This document shows, piece after piece, positions 51,966-59,448 of a stretch of DNA of 64,000 nucleotides (position 1 is its first letter; each line of letters starts with the position of its first letter). The DNA is from CBDHCC01 sp965261015. GTDB lineage: Bacteria > Pseudomonadota > Alphaproteobacteria > Sphingomonadales > Sphingomonadaceae. Where the stretch lies: positions 1,302,001 through 1,366,000 of the forward strand of contig CBDHCC010000001.1 of assembly GCA_965261015.1 (NCBI GenBank), in the 5' to 3' direction. The notes beneath the pieces are model-generated. The model saw only the letters and a list, made by a program, of their open reading frames with translations. It had not been told where the DNA came from and did not search any database. The translations under genes and the position numbers were made by a program.

Positions 51966-53141
51966 ATGGCCCACCCCCCCGTCCAGACCTCCGCCGACCA
52001 GACGCCCGACGAGCTGGCCGACGACCGCGCGCCAGACGAGGCGCTGTCCCTGCCGCTGGACGGATGGCACCGGCGGCACGGCGCGCGGATGGTGCCGTTC
52101 GCCGGCTATGACATGCCGGTGCAATATGACGGCGTGATGGCCGAGCATCTGTGGACCCGCGACGCCGCCGGGCTGTTCGATGTCAGCCATATGGGGCAGC
52201 TCCACCTGTCGGGCGAGGGGCTGGACGCGGCGCTGGAGGCGGTGTTGCCGGCCGACCTGGCGACGCTGAAGCCGAACCACCTGCGCTACTCGCTGCTGCT
52301 GGACGACGGTGGCGGCATCCTGGACGACCTGATGGTGACCCGTTGGGAGAGCGGGCTGTATCTGGTCGTGAACGGGGCGACGAAGTGGGACGACATGGCC
52401 CATCTGCGCGAGTGCCTGCCCGATGCCGTCACGCTCAACCACCTGGACGACGCCGCGCTGCTGGCCCTGCAGGGACCCAAGGCCGTCGACGCGCTCGCCC
52501 GGCTGGTCCCCGGCGTCGAGGCGCTGACCTTCCTGACCGCCGGGGCCTTCGCCTGGAATGGCACCGACCTGTGGATCAGCCGGTCGGGCTACACTGGCGA
52601 GGACGGCTTCGAGATCTCGCTGCCGGCCGACGCGGCCGAGGCGTTCGCCGACGCCCTGTTGGCCGAGCCGGAGGTCAAGCCGATCGGTCTGGGCGCGCGC
52701 GATTCGCTGCGGCTGGAGGCGGGGCTGCCGCTCTACGGCCACGATCTGGACGAGCACACGACGCCGGTCGCCGCCGACCTGGCTTTCGCCATCGGCAAGC
52801 GGCGGCGGGAGGAGGGCGGGTTCTCCGGGGCCGACCGCATCCGGATGGAACTGGTCCAAGGTTCGGTGCAGAAGCGGGTCGGCCTGACGGTCGAGGGTCG
52901 CCAGCCGGTGCGCGAGGGCGCGGCGGTGCTGGACGGTGAGGGCTCGACGGTGGGCCAGGTCACGTCGGGCGGGTTCGCGCCGTCGGTCGGCGGGCCGATC
53001 GCGATGGCCTATCTGCCGACGGCACTCGCCCGGCCGGGCACGGCCATTACCCTGACCCAACGGGGTAAGTTGCACCGCGCCACGGTCGCCGCCATGCCCT
53101 TCGTCCCCCACCGCTATCATCGCAAGAAGGCCCCCGCATGA
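51966..53141 (+). CDS. gcvT: Glycine cleavage system T protein (aminomethyltransferase)
   Basis: GcvT moves the aminomethyl carbon from lipoyl-H protein to tetrahydrofolate. From ATG 51966 the product is 391 residues with a short N-terminal extension (to about 25). Family marks are RMVPFAGYDMPVQYDGVMAE, GLFDVSHMGQLHLSG, SRSGYTGEDGFEISLPA with the catalytic region, and LRLEAGLPLYGHDLDEH. It is the first gene after the glycine riboswitch and overlaps gcvH by four bases (ATGA). Confidence 0.97.
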   Translation: MAHPPVQTSADQTPDELADDRAPDEALSLPLDGWHRRHGARMVPFAGYDMPVQYDGVMAEHLWTRDAAGLFDVSHMGQLHLSGEGLDAALEAVLPADLATLKPNHLRYSLLLDDGGGILDDLMVTRWESGLYLVVNGATKWDDMAHLRECLPDAVTLNHLDDAALLALQGPKAVDALARLVPGVEALTFLTAGAFAWNGTDLWISRSGYTGEDGFEISLPADAAEAFADALLAEPEVKPIGLGARDSLRLEAGLPLYGHDLDEHTTPVAADLAFAIGKRRREEGGFSGADRIRMELVQGSVQKRVGLTVEGRQPVREGAAVLDGEGSTVGQVTSGGFAPSVGGPIAMAYLPTALARPGTAITLTQRGKLHRATVAAMPFVPHRYHRKKAPA

Positions 53142-53506
53142 GACGCTTCACCAAAGAGCACGAATGGATCGAGGTCACCGGCGACACCGCGCGCTGCGGG
53201 ATCACCGACTACGCCCAGGGCCAGCTGGGCGATGTCGTCTTCGCCGAAGTGCCCGCCGCCGGCGCGTCGCTGACCCGGGGCAAGGAGGCGGCCGTCGTGG
53301 AGTCCGTCAAGGCGGCGTCCGACATCTACGCGCCCGCGTCGGGCACGGTGGTCGAGGGCAACGCGGCGCTGGACGACGACCCGTCGCTCGTGAACACCGA
53401 CCCGGAAGGCGAGGGCTGGTTCTGGACCATGACGCTGTCCGACGAGGGCGAGCTGGACGCGCTGATGGACGAGGGCGCGTACAAGACGTTCGTGGAGAGC
53501 TTGTGA
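53138..53506 (+). CDS. gcvH: Glycine cleavage system H protein
   Basis: The H protein carries the lipoyl arm that shuttles intermediates among P, T and L proteins. The 122-residue product starts MRRFTKEHEWIEV and has the lipoylated Lys in VVESVKAASDIYAP near residue 60. It would be octanoylated by LipB (17711-18352) or by transfer. A 22-bp palindrome lies in the 44 bp between this gene and gcvPA. Confidence 0.98.
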   Translation: MRRFTKEHEWIEVTGDTARCGITDYAQGQLGDVVFAEVPAAGASLTRGKEAAVVESVKAASDIYAPASGTVVEGNAALDDDPSLVNTDPEGEGWFWTMTLSDEGELDALMDEGAYKTFVESL

Positions 53507-53515
53507 CCGACGAAG

Positions 53516-53537
53516 CCCCTCCCCTTAAGGGGAGGGG
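53516..53537. repeat. Perfect palindrome between gcvH and gcvPA
   Basis: CCCCTCCCCTT (53516-53526) meets its inverse AAGGGGAGGGG (53527-53537), a perfect 22-bp palindrome. Its right arm overlaps the purine-rich GGGGAGGAG that acts as the gcvPA ribosome site. It belongs to the same family as the hairpins in glyS. Confidence 0.85.
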
Positions 53538-53550
53538 AGGAGACACTAGA

Positions 53551-54921
53551 ATGCGCTACCTGCCGCTCACTCCCGCCGACCGCCAGTCGATGCTGGCCAC
53601 CATCGGCGCGCCCGACATCGACGCCCTGTTCGTCGACGTTCCGGACCACGCCCGCCTGGCCGAGCCCATCGCCGGCCTGCCGATGCACGCCGGCGAGATG
53701 GCGGTGGAGCGCGAGATGCGCGGGTTCGCCGCCCGGAACATGGTCGCGGGCGACGTGCCCTTCTTCCTGGGCGCGGGTGCCTATCGCCACCACGTCCCCG
53801 CGTCGGTCGACCACCTGATCCAACGCGGCGAGTTCCTGACCGCCTACACGCCTTACCAGCCGGAGATCGCGCAGGGCACGTTGCAGGTGCTGTTCGAGTT
53901 CCAGACCCAGGTGGCGCGCCTCACCGGCTGCGACGTCGCCAACGCGTCGATGTACGACGGTTCGACCGCCTGCTGGGAGGCGATCGCGATGGCCGGCCGC
54001 GTCACCAAGCGGTCGCGCGCCGTCCTCGCGCCCGGCCTGCACCCCCACTATGCCAGCGTCGCGCGCACGATGGCGCGCTTCACGGGCGAGACGCTGGTGG
54101 AGGCGGCGCTGACGCTGGACGCGGCGCCGGATGTGGACGCGCTGATCGCGTCGATCGACGACAACACCTCGGCCGTGGTCGTGCAATATCCGGACATCCT
54201 GGGCCGCCTCACCGACCTGCGTCCGATCGCCGAGGCGGCGCACAGGCACGGCGCGCTGTTGATCGCCGTCGTCACCGAGCCGGTGGCGCTCGGCCTGATC
54301 GAGCCGCCCGGCACCCAGGGCGCGGACATCGTGGTGGGGGAGGGGCAGTCGCTGGGCGTCGGCCTGAACTTCGGCGGGCCGTATGTCGGCCTGTTCGCCT
54401 GCCAGCAGAAATTCGTGCGCCAGATGCCCGGCCGGCTGTGCGGGGAGACGGTGGACGCGGCGGGCCAGCGCGGCTTCGTGCTGACGCTCTCGACCCGCGA
54501 ACAGCACATCCGCCGCGAGAAAGCGACCAGCAACATCTGCACCAACTCGGGCCTCTGCGCGCTCGCCTTCTCGATCCACATGACGCTCTTGGGCGGCAAG
54601 GCCCTGTCGGACTTGGCGGCGCTGAACCATGCCATGGCGGTGCGGACGGCGGACCGGCTGGGCAGGGTGCCCGGTGTCCGGGTGCTGAACGACAGCTTCT
54701 TCAATGAATTCACGCTGATCCTGCCGTCGGACGCGCGCGCCGCGGTGCGCGCGATGGCGGACCGGGGCGTGCTGGGCGGCGTGTCGCTGGGTCGGCTTTA
54801 TCCCGGTGACGCCGCGCTGGCGGACGGCCTGCTGGTCGCCGTCACCGAGACCACCACGCGGGAGGATGTGGAGGCGCTGGCCCAAGCCCTGGAGGAGGCC
54901 CTGGAGGAGACTGTGTCATGA
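53551..54921 (+). CDS. gcvPA: Glycine dehydrogenase (decarboxylating) subunit 1
   Basis: The N-terminal-type half of the split P protein. From ATG 53551, with GGAGGAG nine bases upstream, it is 456 residues. Conserved blocks are MRYLPLTPADRQSMLATIG, FFLGAGAYRHHVPASVDHLI, FLTAYTPYQPEIAQGTLQVL, and MYDGSTACWEAIAMA. It pairs with GcvPB (overlapping ATGA start) to form the PLP-dependent decarboxylase. The split arrangement is usual in alphaproteobacteria and Gram-positives. Confidence 0.97.
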   Translation: MRYLPLTPADRQSMLATIGAPDIDALFVDVPDHARLAEPIAGLPMHAGEMAVEREMRGFAARNMVAGDVPFFLGAGAYRHHVPASVDHLIQRGEFLTAYTPYQPEIAQGTLQVLFEFQTQVARLTGCDVANASMYDGSTACWEAIAMAGRVTKRSRAVLAPGLHPHYASVARTMARFTGETLVEAALTLDAAPDVDALIASIDDNTSAVVVQYPDILGRLTDLRPIAEAAHRHGALLIAVVTEPVALGLIEPPGTQGADIVVGEGQSLGVGLNFGGPYVGLFACQQKFVRQMPGRLCGETVDAAGQRGFVLTLSTREQHIRREKATSNICTNSGLCALAFSIHMTLLGGKALSDLAALNHAMAVRTADRLGRVPGVRVLNDSFFNEFTLILPSDARAAVRAMADRGVLGGVSLGRLYPGDAALADGLLVAVTETTTREDVEALAQALEEALEETVS

Positions 54922-56507
54922 GCATGCTGCGCGAGGGCCGCACGACCGAGCCCGTGACCCCGCTGCCGGAAAAGGACACCGCCATGACCGCCACGGGCAA
55001 TAAGGCCCTGATGCTGGAAGAGCCGCTGATCTTCGAGATCGGATCGGCCGACACCACCGGCGTCGACCTGCCGCCGACCCCCAAGGTGAAAAGTCGGCTG
55101 GGCGGGCACGAGCGTCGCCGCCCGCTGGACCTGCCGGGGCTGAGCGAGCCGGAGACGGTGCGGCATTACACGCGCCTCAGCCGCCAGAATTACGGCATCG
55201 ACCTGGGCCTGTTCCCGCTGGGCAGTTGCACGATGAAGCACAATCCGCGCCTGAACGAGCGGATCGCGCGGCTGCCCGGTTTTGCCGACATCCACCCGCT
55301 GCAACCGGTGGACACGGTGCAGGGCGCGTTGGCGGTGATCGACCGGCTGGCGCACTGGCTGGTGACGCTGACCGGCATGCACTCGGTGGCTATGAGCCCG
55401 AAGGCGGGCGCGCATGGCGAACTGTGCGGTATCCTGGCGATCCGCGCGGCGCTGGAGGCGCGCGGCGACGCGCGCGAGGTCGTGCTGGTGCCCGAAAGCG
55501 CGCACGGCACCAACCCCGCCACCGCCGCCTTCGCCGGCTACCGGGTCGAGGAGATTCCGGCCACGCCCGGTGGGCGCGTCGACCTGGACGCGCTGAAGGC
55601 TCGGCTGGGCCCCGACATCGCGGCGGTGATGATCACCAACCCGAACACCTGCGGCCTGTTCGAGCCCGACCTGCACACGATCAGCGAGCTGGTCCATGCG
55701 GCCGGCGGTTTCGTCTATTGCGACGGGGCCAATTTCAACGCCATCGTCGGGCGCGTTCGGCCGGGCGACCTGGGCGTCGACGCCATGCACATCAACCTGC
55801 ACAAGACGTTTTCCACGCCCCATGGCGGCGGCGGTCCGGGGTCGGGGCCGGTGGTGCTGTCGGAGGCGCTGACCCCCTTCGCGCCGCTGCCCTACGTCAC
55901 GCGCGACCGCGGATCAGAGGCGGGGGCAGGCGGCGATCGCTTCGAGCTGGTCGAGGAGGAGACGGCGGCGGACGGCGACAGCTTCGGCCGCATGACCGCC
56001 TTTCACGGCCAGATGGGCATGTTCACCCGCGCGCTCACCTACATCCTGTCCCACGGCGCGGACGGGCTGCGGCAGGTGGCCGAGGACGCGGTCCTGAACG
56101 CCAACTACGTGCTCCGCTCGATGGAGGACGTGCTGGACGCCCCCTTCGCCGACAGCGGACCGTGCATGCACGAGGCGCTGTTCAGCGACCGGGGCTTTGG
56201 CGGCGGCCTGACCACGCTGGACCTCGCCAAGGGCCTGATCGACGAGGGCTATCACCCGATGACCATGTATTTCCCGCTGGTCGTCCACGGCGCGATGCTG
56301 GTCGAACCGACGGAGACGGAGGGCAAGGCCGCGCTCGACGAGTTCCTGCTGGCCTTCCGCTCCGTCGCCGAACGCGCGAAGGCGGGCGACGAGAGCCTGA
56401 AGCACGCGCCCGCCTTCGCCCCGCGCCGCCGGCTGGACGAGACCCGCGCCGCGCGCAAGCCGGTGCTGACCTGGCAGGCTCCAGCACCCGCCGTCGCGGC
56501 CGAATGA
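54918..56507 (+). CDS. gcvPB: Glycine dehydrogenase (decarboxylating) subunit 2
   Basis: The PLP-carrying half of the split P protein, 529 residues. The cofactor Lys lies in INLHKTFSTPHGGGGPGSGP near residue 300. Other blocks are YGIDLGLFPLGSCTMKHNPR, MSPKAGAHGELCGILAIRAA and MITNPNTCGLFEPD. An in-frame ATG 66 bases downstream would give a start more like relatives, but the four-base overlap with gcvPA favours 54918. It is the last glycine cleavage gene of the operon; no lipoamide dehydrogenase gene is present. Confidence 0.97.
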   Translation: MSMLREGRTTEPVTPLPEKDTAMTATGNKALMLEEPLIFEIGSADTTGVDLPPTPKVKSRLGGHERRRPLDLPGLSEPETVRHYTRLSRQNYGIDLGLFPLGSCTMKHNPRLNERIARLPGFADIHPLQPVDTVQGALAVIDRLAHWLVTLTGMHSVAMSPKAGAHGELCGILAIRAALEARGDAREVVLVPESAHGTNPATAAFAGYRVEEIPATPGGRVDLDALKARLGPDIAAVMITNPNTCGLFEPDLHTISELVHAAGGFVYCDGANFNAIVGRVRPGDLGVDAMHINLHKTFSTPHGGGGPGSGPVVLSEALTPFAPLPYVTRDRGSEAGAGGDRFELVEEETAADGDSFGRMTAFHGQMGMFTRALTYILSHGADGLRQVAEDAVLNANYVLRSMEDVLDAPFADSGPCMHEALFSDRGFGGGLTTLDLAKGLIDEGYHPMTMYFPLVVHGAMLVEPTETEGKAALDEFLLAFRSVAERAKAGDESLKHAPAFAPRRRLDETRAARKPVLTWQAPAPAVAAE

Positions 56508-56511
56508 CGGC

Positions 56512-57027
56512 GTGACGCCGCAACAGCCCGGCAGCTGGCTCGGCACCGCGATCGGGCTGTTCGTGATCGCCGTCGTGCTGGCGCTCCGCTGGCGACGGAT
56601 GGGACGCGAACAGCCGCTGAAGCCCGGTCGCCTGTGGATCGTGCCGGTCGTGATCGCCGGCGCGGCCGCCGCGCTGTTCACCGCCGCCCCGCCCAGCGCG
56701 CCCGTCTGGCTCGCCTGCGCGGTCGCGCTCGCGGTCGGCGCGGCGCTCGGGTGGCAGCGCGGCAAGACGATGCGGATCGCGCGGGACCCCGACACCGGCG
56801 CGCTCACCCAGGCGACCTCGCCCGCCGCGCTCGTCTTCCTGGGCGTGCTGGTGATCGCGAAGGTGGGCGGCCGGGCGCTGGTCGACAGCGGGATGCTTGG
56901 CGTGGTCGACCCCGCCGCCGTGACCGATCCGCTGATCGCGCTGGCCGTCGGCCTGGTGACGGCGCAGCGGGCGGAGATGTGGTTGCGCGCCCGGCGCCTG
57001 CGGGCCGGGCAGGGCGGCCCGCGATGA
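56512..57027 (+). CDS. CcdC-like (DUF1453) membrane protein
   Basis: A 171-residue membrane protein from GTG 56512, four bases after gcvPB. It has four or five spans (about 10-24, 43-58, 66-83, 106-120, 136-150) and the soluble segment RGKTMRIARDPDTGALTQAT between spans 3 and 4 that marks CcdC/DUF1453 proteins. It overlaps the next gene by four bases (ATGA). Function unknown; proximity to the gcv operon may only reflect read-through. Confidence 0.75.
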   Translation: MTPQQPGSWLGTAIGLFVIAVVLALRWRRMGREQPLKPGRLWIVPVVIAGAAAALFTAAPPSAPVWLACAVALAVGAALGWQRGKTMRIARDPDTGALTQATSPAALVFLGVLVIAKVGGRALVDSGMLGVVDPAAVTDPLIALAVGLVTAQRAEMWLRARRLRAGQGGPR

Positions 57028-57461
57028 GCTGGGTCTTCAGCTGGCCCTTCGCCTTCGCCCATCTGAACCTGCTGGCGCTGATCGCCTGGGCCGCGCTGAT
57101 CGCGCTGCCCTGGCGCGACCGGGTGGTGCCGGTGCTGCGCGGCGGCGTCGTGGGCGCGCTCTGCCTGTTCTACGCGGCCGCGCTGGTCTGGGCGCTGACC
57201 GTCGGGTTCGGCGAGGGGCCGGCCGCCGACTTCACCTCCATCGCCGGCGTGCGCGCGATCTTCGCGACCGACGGCGGGGTGACCGTGGGTTGGACGCACT
57301 ATTTGGCGTTCGACCTGTTCGTCGGCTGCTGGATCGCCGAGCGGGCGGACGCGACGGGGCTGGCGCGCGGGTGGCAGGCACCGATCCTGATCCTGACCTT
57401 TCTGGCCGGCCCGGCGGGTCTGTTGCTGTGGCTGGTCGTCGCAGCGATCCGCCGGCGATGA
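57024..57461 (+). CDS. ABA4-like (DUF4281) membrane protein
   Basis: A 145-residue membrane protein with four spans (about 12-30, 38-60, 90-108, 118-140). The diagnostic stretch VGWTHYLAFDLFVGCWIAER sits between spans and matches ABA4-like proteins, related to plant neoxanthin-pathway ABA4. Sphingomonads make carotenoids, so a pigment role is possible but unsupported by neighbours. Overlaps both adjacent genes by four bases. Confidence 0.78.
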   Translation: MSWVFSWPFAFAHLNLLALIAWAALIALPWRDRVVPVLRGGVVGALCLFYAAALVWALTVGFGEGPAADFTSIAGVRAIFATDGGVTVGWTHYLAFDLFVGCWIAERADATGLARGWQAPILILTFLAGPAGLLLWLVVAAIRRR

Positions 57462-58081
57462 CCGATCCGCGGCCGTGGCATCCGGCCCCGGGCGTTCGGC
57501 ACGCGCCCGCCGCCGCGCGCAACCGCGACCCCCTGACCGATGCGCTGCGCCCGATCCTGCCCGCCACCGGCTGCGTGCTGGAGGTGGCGAGCGGGACCGG
57601 CGAGCACGCGGTCCATTTCGCCCGGCGTTTCCCCGAGCTGACCTGGCGGCCGAGCGACGCGGACGAGGACGCGCTCGCCTCCATCGAAGCCTGGAGGGCC
57701 GCGCGACCCTCGCCCAATCTGCGCGCCGCCGTCCGGCTGGACGTGCGGCGGCCCTGGCCCATCGGACACGCCGATGCCGTGCTGGCCGTCAACCTCCTCC
57801 ATATCAGCCCCTGGGCCGCGACGGAGGCGCTGGTGGCGGGTGCGGCGGCCGTGCTGCCACCGGGCGGCCCGCTGATCGTCTATGGCCCCTTCTGGCAGGA
57901 CGGAGTGGACCCCGCGCCGTCCAACCTGGCGTTCGACGAGACGCTGCGCGCCCGCGACCCGGTCTGGGGGGTGCGCCGGCTGGCGGACGTCACGACCTGC
58001 GCGCAGGCGGCGGGGCTGAGGCTGGCGACGGTGACCGCCATGCCGGCCAACAATCTGCTGGTGGCCTGGCGGCGGGGGTGA
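57458..58081 (+). CDS. DUF938 SAM-dependent methyltransferase-like protein
   Basis: A 207-residue protein of the DUF938 class. The N-terminus has HAPAAARNRDPLTDALRPIL, followed by the SAM loop VLEVASGTGEHAVHFARRFP, LTWRPSDADEDALASIEAW, and VNLLHISPWAATEALVAGAA. The start ATG 57458 overlaps the preceding stop. Substrate unknown. It ends the co-directional run that began with gcvT. Confidence 0.85.
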   Translation: MTDPRPWHPAPGVRHAPAAARNRDPLTDALRPILPATGCVLEVASGTGEHAVHFARRFPELTWRPSDADEDALASIEAWRAARPSPNLRAAVRLDVRRPWPIGHADAVLAVNLLHISPWAATEALVAGAAAVLPPGGPLIVYGPFWQDGVDPAPSNLAFDETLRARDPVWGVRRLADVTTCAQAAGLRLATVTAMPANNLLVAWRRG

Positions 58082-58202
58082 GGTGGGCGTGAAGCCTCGG
58101 GGGACCATCCTCGCTTTTGGTGATTACATCCTTTGCAAACCCACTACTTCCTTCGTCCGAGAACCGCAGTCAGCCGCGCGTTGAACCCCTAACCTCCGAT
58201 CC

Positions 58203-58301
58203 GTTCGTCCTGAGCCTGTTGAAGGGGACGTTGGGTAAAGCTTTGCGGACGGTCGCCGTCGCTGAGCCACTGGTACGTCCTTCGACAGGCTCAGGACGAG
58301 C
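58203..58301. repeat. Palindromic repeat pair (REPIN-like), copy 2
   Basis: Arms GTTCGTCCTGAGCCTGTTGA (58203-58222) and TCGACAGGCTCAGGACGAGC (58282-58301) span 99 bp, with a few substitutions in the left arm. The interior (GGGGACGTTGGGT, CGGACGGTCGCCG, TGGTACGTCC) matches the copies at 16969 and 62279. Confidence 0.78.
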
Positions 58302-58392
58302 GAGGTGGAGAAGGAGAGCACACCGATCACGGACCTCGTACTGCCGCCCGCTGACGTGGGCCTGTCGGGTCTGGAAAAGACAGCATCGCCTC
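58302..58392. repeat. Conserved tail block following REPIN copy 2
   Basis: After the right arm comes GAGAGCACACCGATCACGG, then GCCCGCTGACGTGGGCCTGT and CGGGTCTGGAAAAGACAGC. The blocks at 17064-17148 and 17174-17260 show the same order of words, so the repeat unit extends about 85-90 bp beyond the palindrome. Confidence 0.7.
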
Positions 58393-58474
58393 GCCTTCTC
58401 CCGAGTTCCAGCTGCGGCTTGAGTTCGCCGTGCCGCTTCGCCAGACGCCGTGAGCGACAAGGAGGGATCAGACA

Positions 58475-59380
58475 ATGGGCATGTTTCGCAATCGCGGCTC
58501 CGGGCGCAAGGCCAAAGACCGCCGCCAGGCTCCACGCGATACGCGCTCCGGGCGGGTCGGCTTCTTCGACCTGGCCGACCTGGCGACCTATCGTCGGGCT
58601 CAGAACGAGGCGGTGATCCGGGGCCTGTGCCGGACCGCCTATCTCGGCGAGGGTGCCGCGCTGTGCCGCGTGCTCGGCCGCTACAAGATGTTCGTGGACA
58701 CGCGCGACGTGGGATTGGCACCGCACCTGATGCTCGATGGCTATTGGGAGATGTGGCACACCGAGGCGCTGGTCGCGAACACGCGGGCGGGCATGAAGGT
58801 CGTCGATGTGGGCGCCAATCTGGGCTATTTCACGGTCCTCCTCGCCGACCTGGTCGGTCCGGCCGGAACGGTTCACGCCTTTGAGCCCAACCCTTTGCTG
58901 GCGCGCAAGCTGAGCGACAGTCTGGAGGTGAACGGCTTTGCCGCGCGCAGCACCGTGCATCCCGTGGCGCTGAGCGACATGGCGGGCGCGGCGGGGCTCG
59001 CGGCCAGCGACGACCAGCCGAAGAACGCCACCCTGGTGCCCGCCGATGCGCCGAACGCGCGCTTTCCGATCGAAATGCGAAGGATGGACGCCGACCCGGA
59101 CCTGCTCGACGCCGACCTTATAAAGATCGATGTCGAGGGGGCGGAGCAAGCCGTCTGGGCCGGCATGGAGGGCGTCTTGGCACAGGGGCGTTCCATGACG
59201 ATCGTGGTGGAGTTCGCCGCCTGCCGCTACCCGGACCCCGGCGGCTTTCTCGACGAGCTGACGGCGCAGGGCTTTGGCTTGAACCTGATCACGTTCGAGG
59301 AAGGTGTGGTGCCGATGACCCGCGAGGCGCTGCTGAACCAGCCCGCCTTCGAGGATCAGTTGATCCTGCTGCGTCGCTAG
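58475..59380 (+). CDS. FkbM-family SAM-dependent methyltransferase
   Basis: A 301-residue FkbM-type methyltransferase with a strong ribosome site (AAGGAGGG). The SAM-binding motif is VVDVGANLGYFTVLLADLVG near residue 110; AFEPNPLLARKLSDSLEVNG and the FkbM mark LIKIDVEGAEQAVWAGME follow. FkbM enzymes O-methylate polyketides, sugars or lipids. Repeats upstream and rnr downstream give no pathway hint. A basic N-terminal 30 residues precede the fold. Confidence 0.9.
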   Translation: MGMFRNRGSGRKAKDRRQAPRDTRSGRVGFFDLADLATYRRAQNEAVIRGLCRTAYLGEGAALCRVLGRYKMFVDTRDVGLAPHLMLDGYWEMWHTEALVANTRAGMKVVDVGANLGYFTVLLADLVGPAGTVHAFEPNPLLARKLSDSLEVNGFAARSTVHPVALSDMAGAAGLAASDDQPKNATLVPADAPNARFPIEMRRMDADPDLLDADLIKIDVEGAEQAVWAGMEGVLAQGRSMTIVVEFAACRYPDPGGFLDELTAQGFGLNLITFEEGVVPMTREALLNQPAFEDQLILLRR

Positions 59381-59448
59381 GCCGACCTTGGGCGGCGGCC
59401 ACGATCCGCCCGCTGGCCTCTATCCCCGCCGTCCGCTACCCCGACGCC

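Larger units (their letters stand above)
58082..58474. other. Gene-free stretch with a repeat island
   Basis: About 390 bp before the FkbM gene. It holds a palindromic repeat pair (58203-58301), a tail block (58302-58392), and then a ribosome site AAGGAGGG for the next gene at about 58459-58466. The first 100 bp are less GC-rich than the surroundings and show no gene. Confidence 0.7.
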
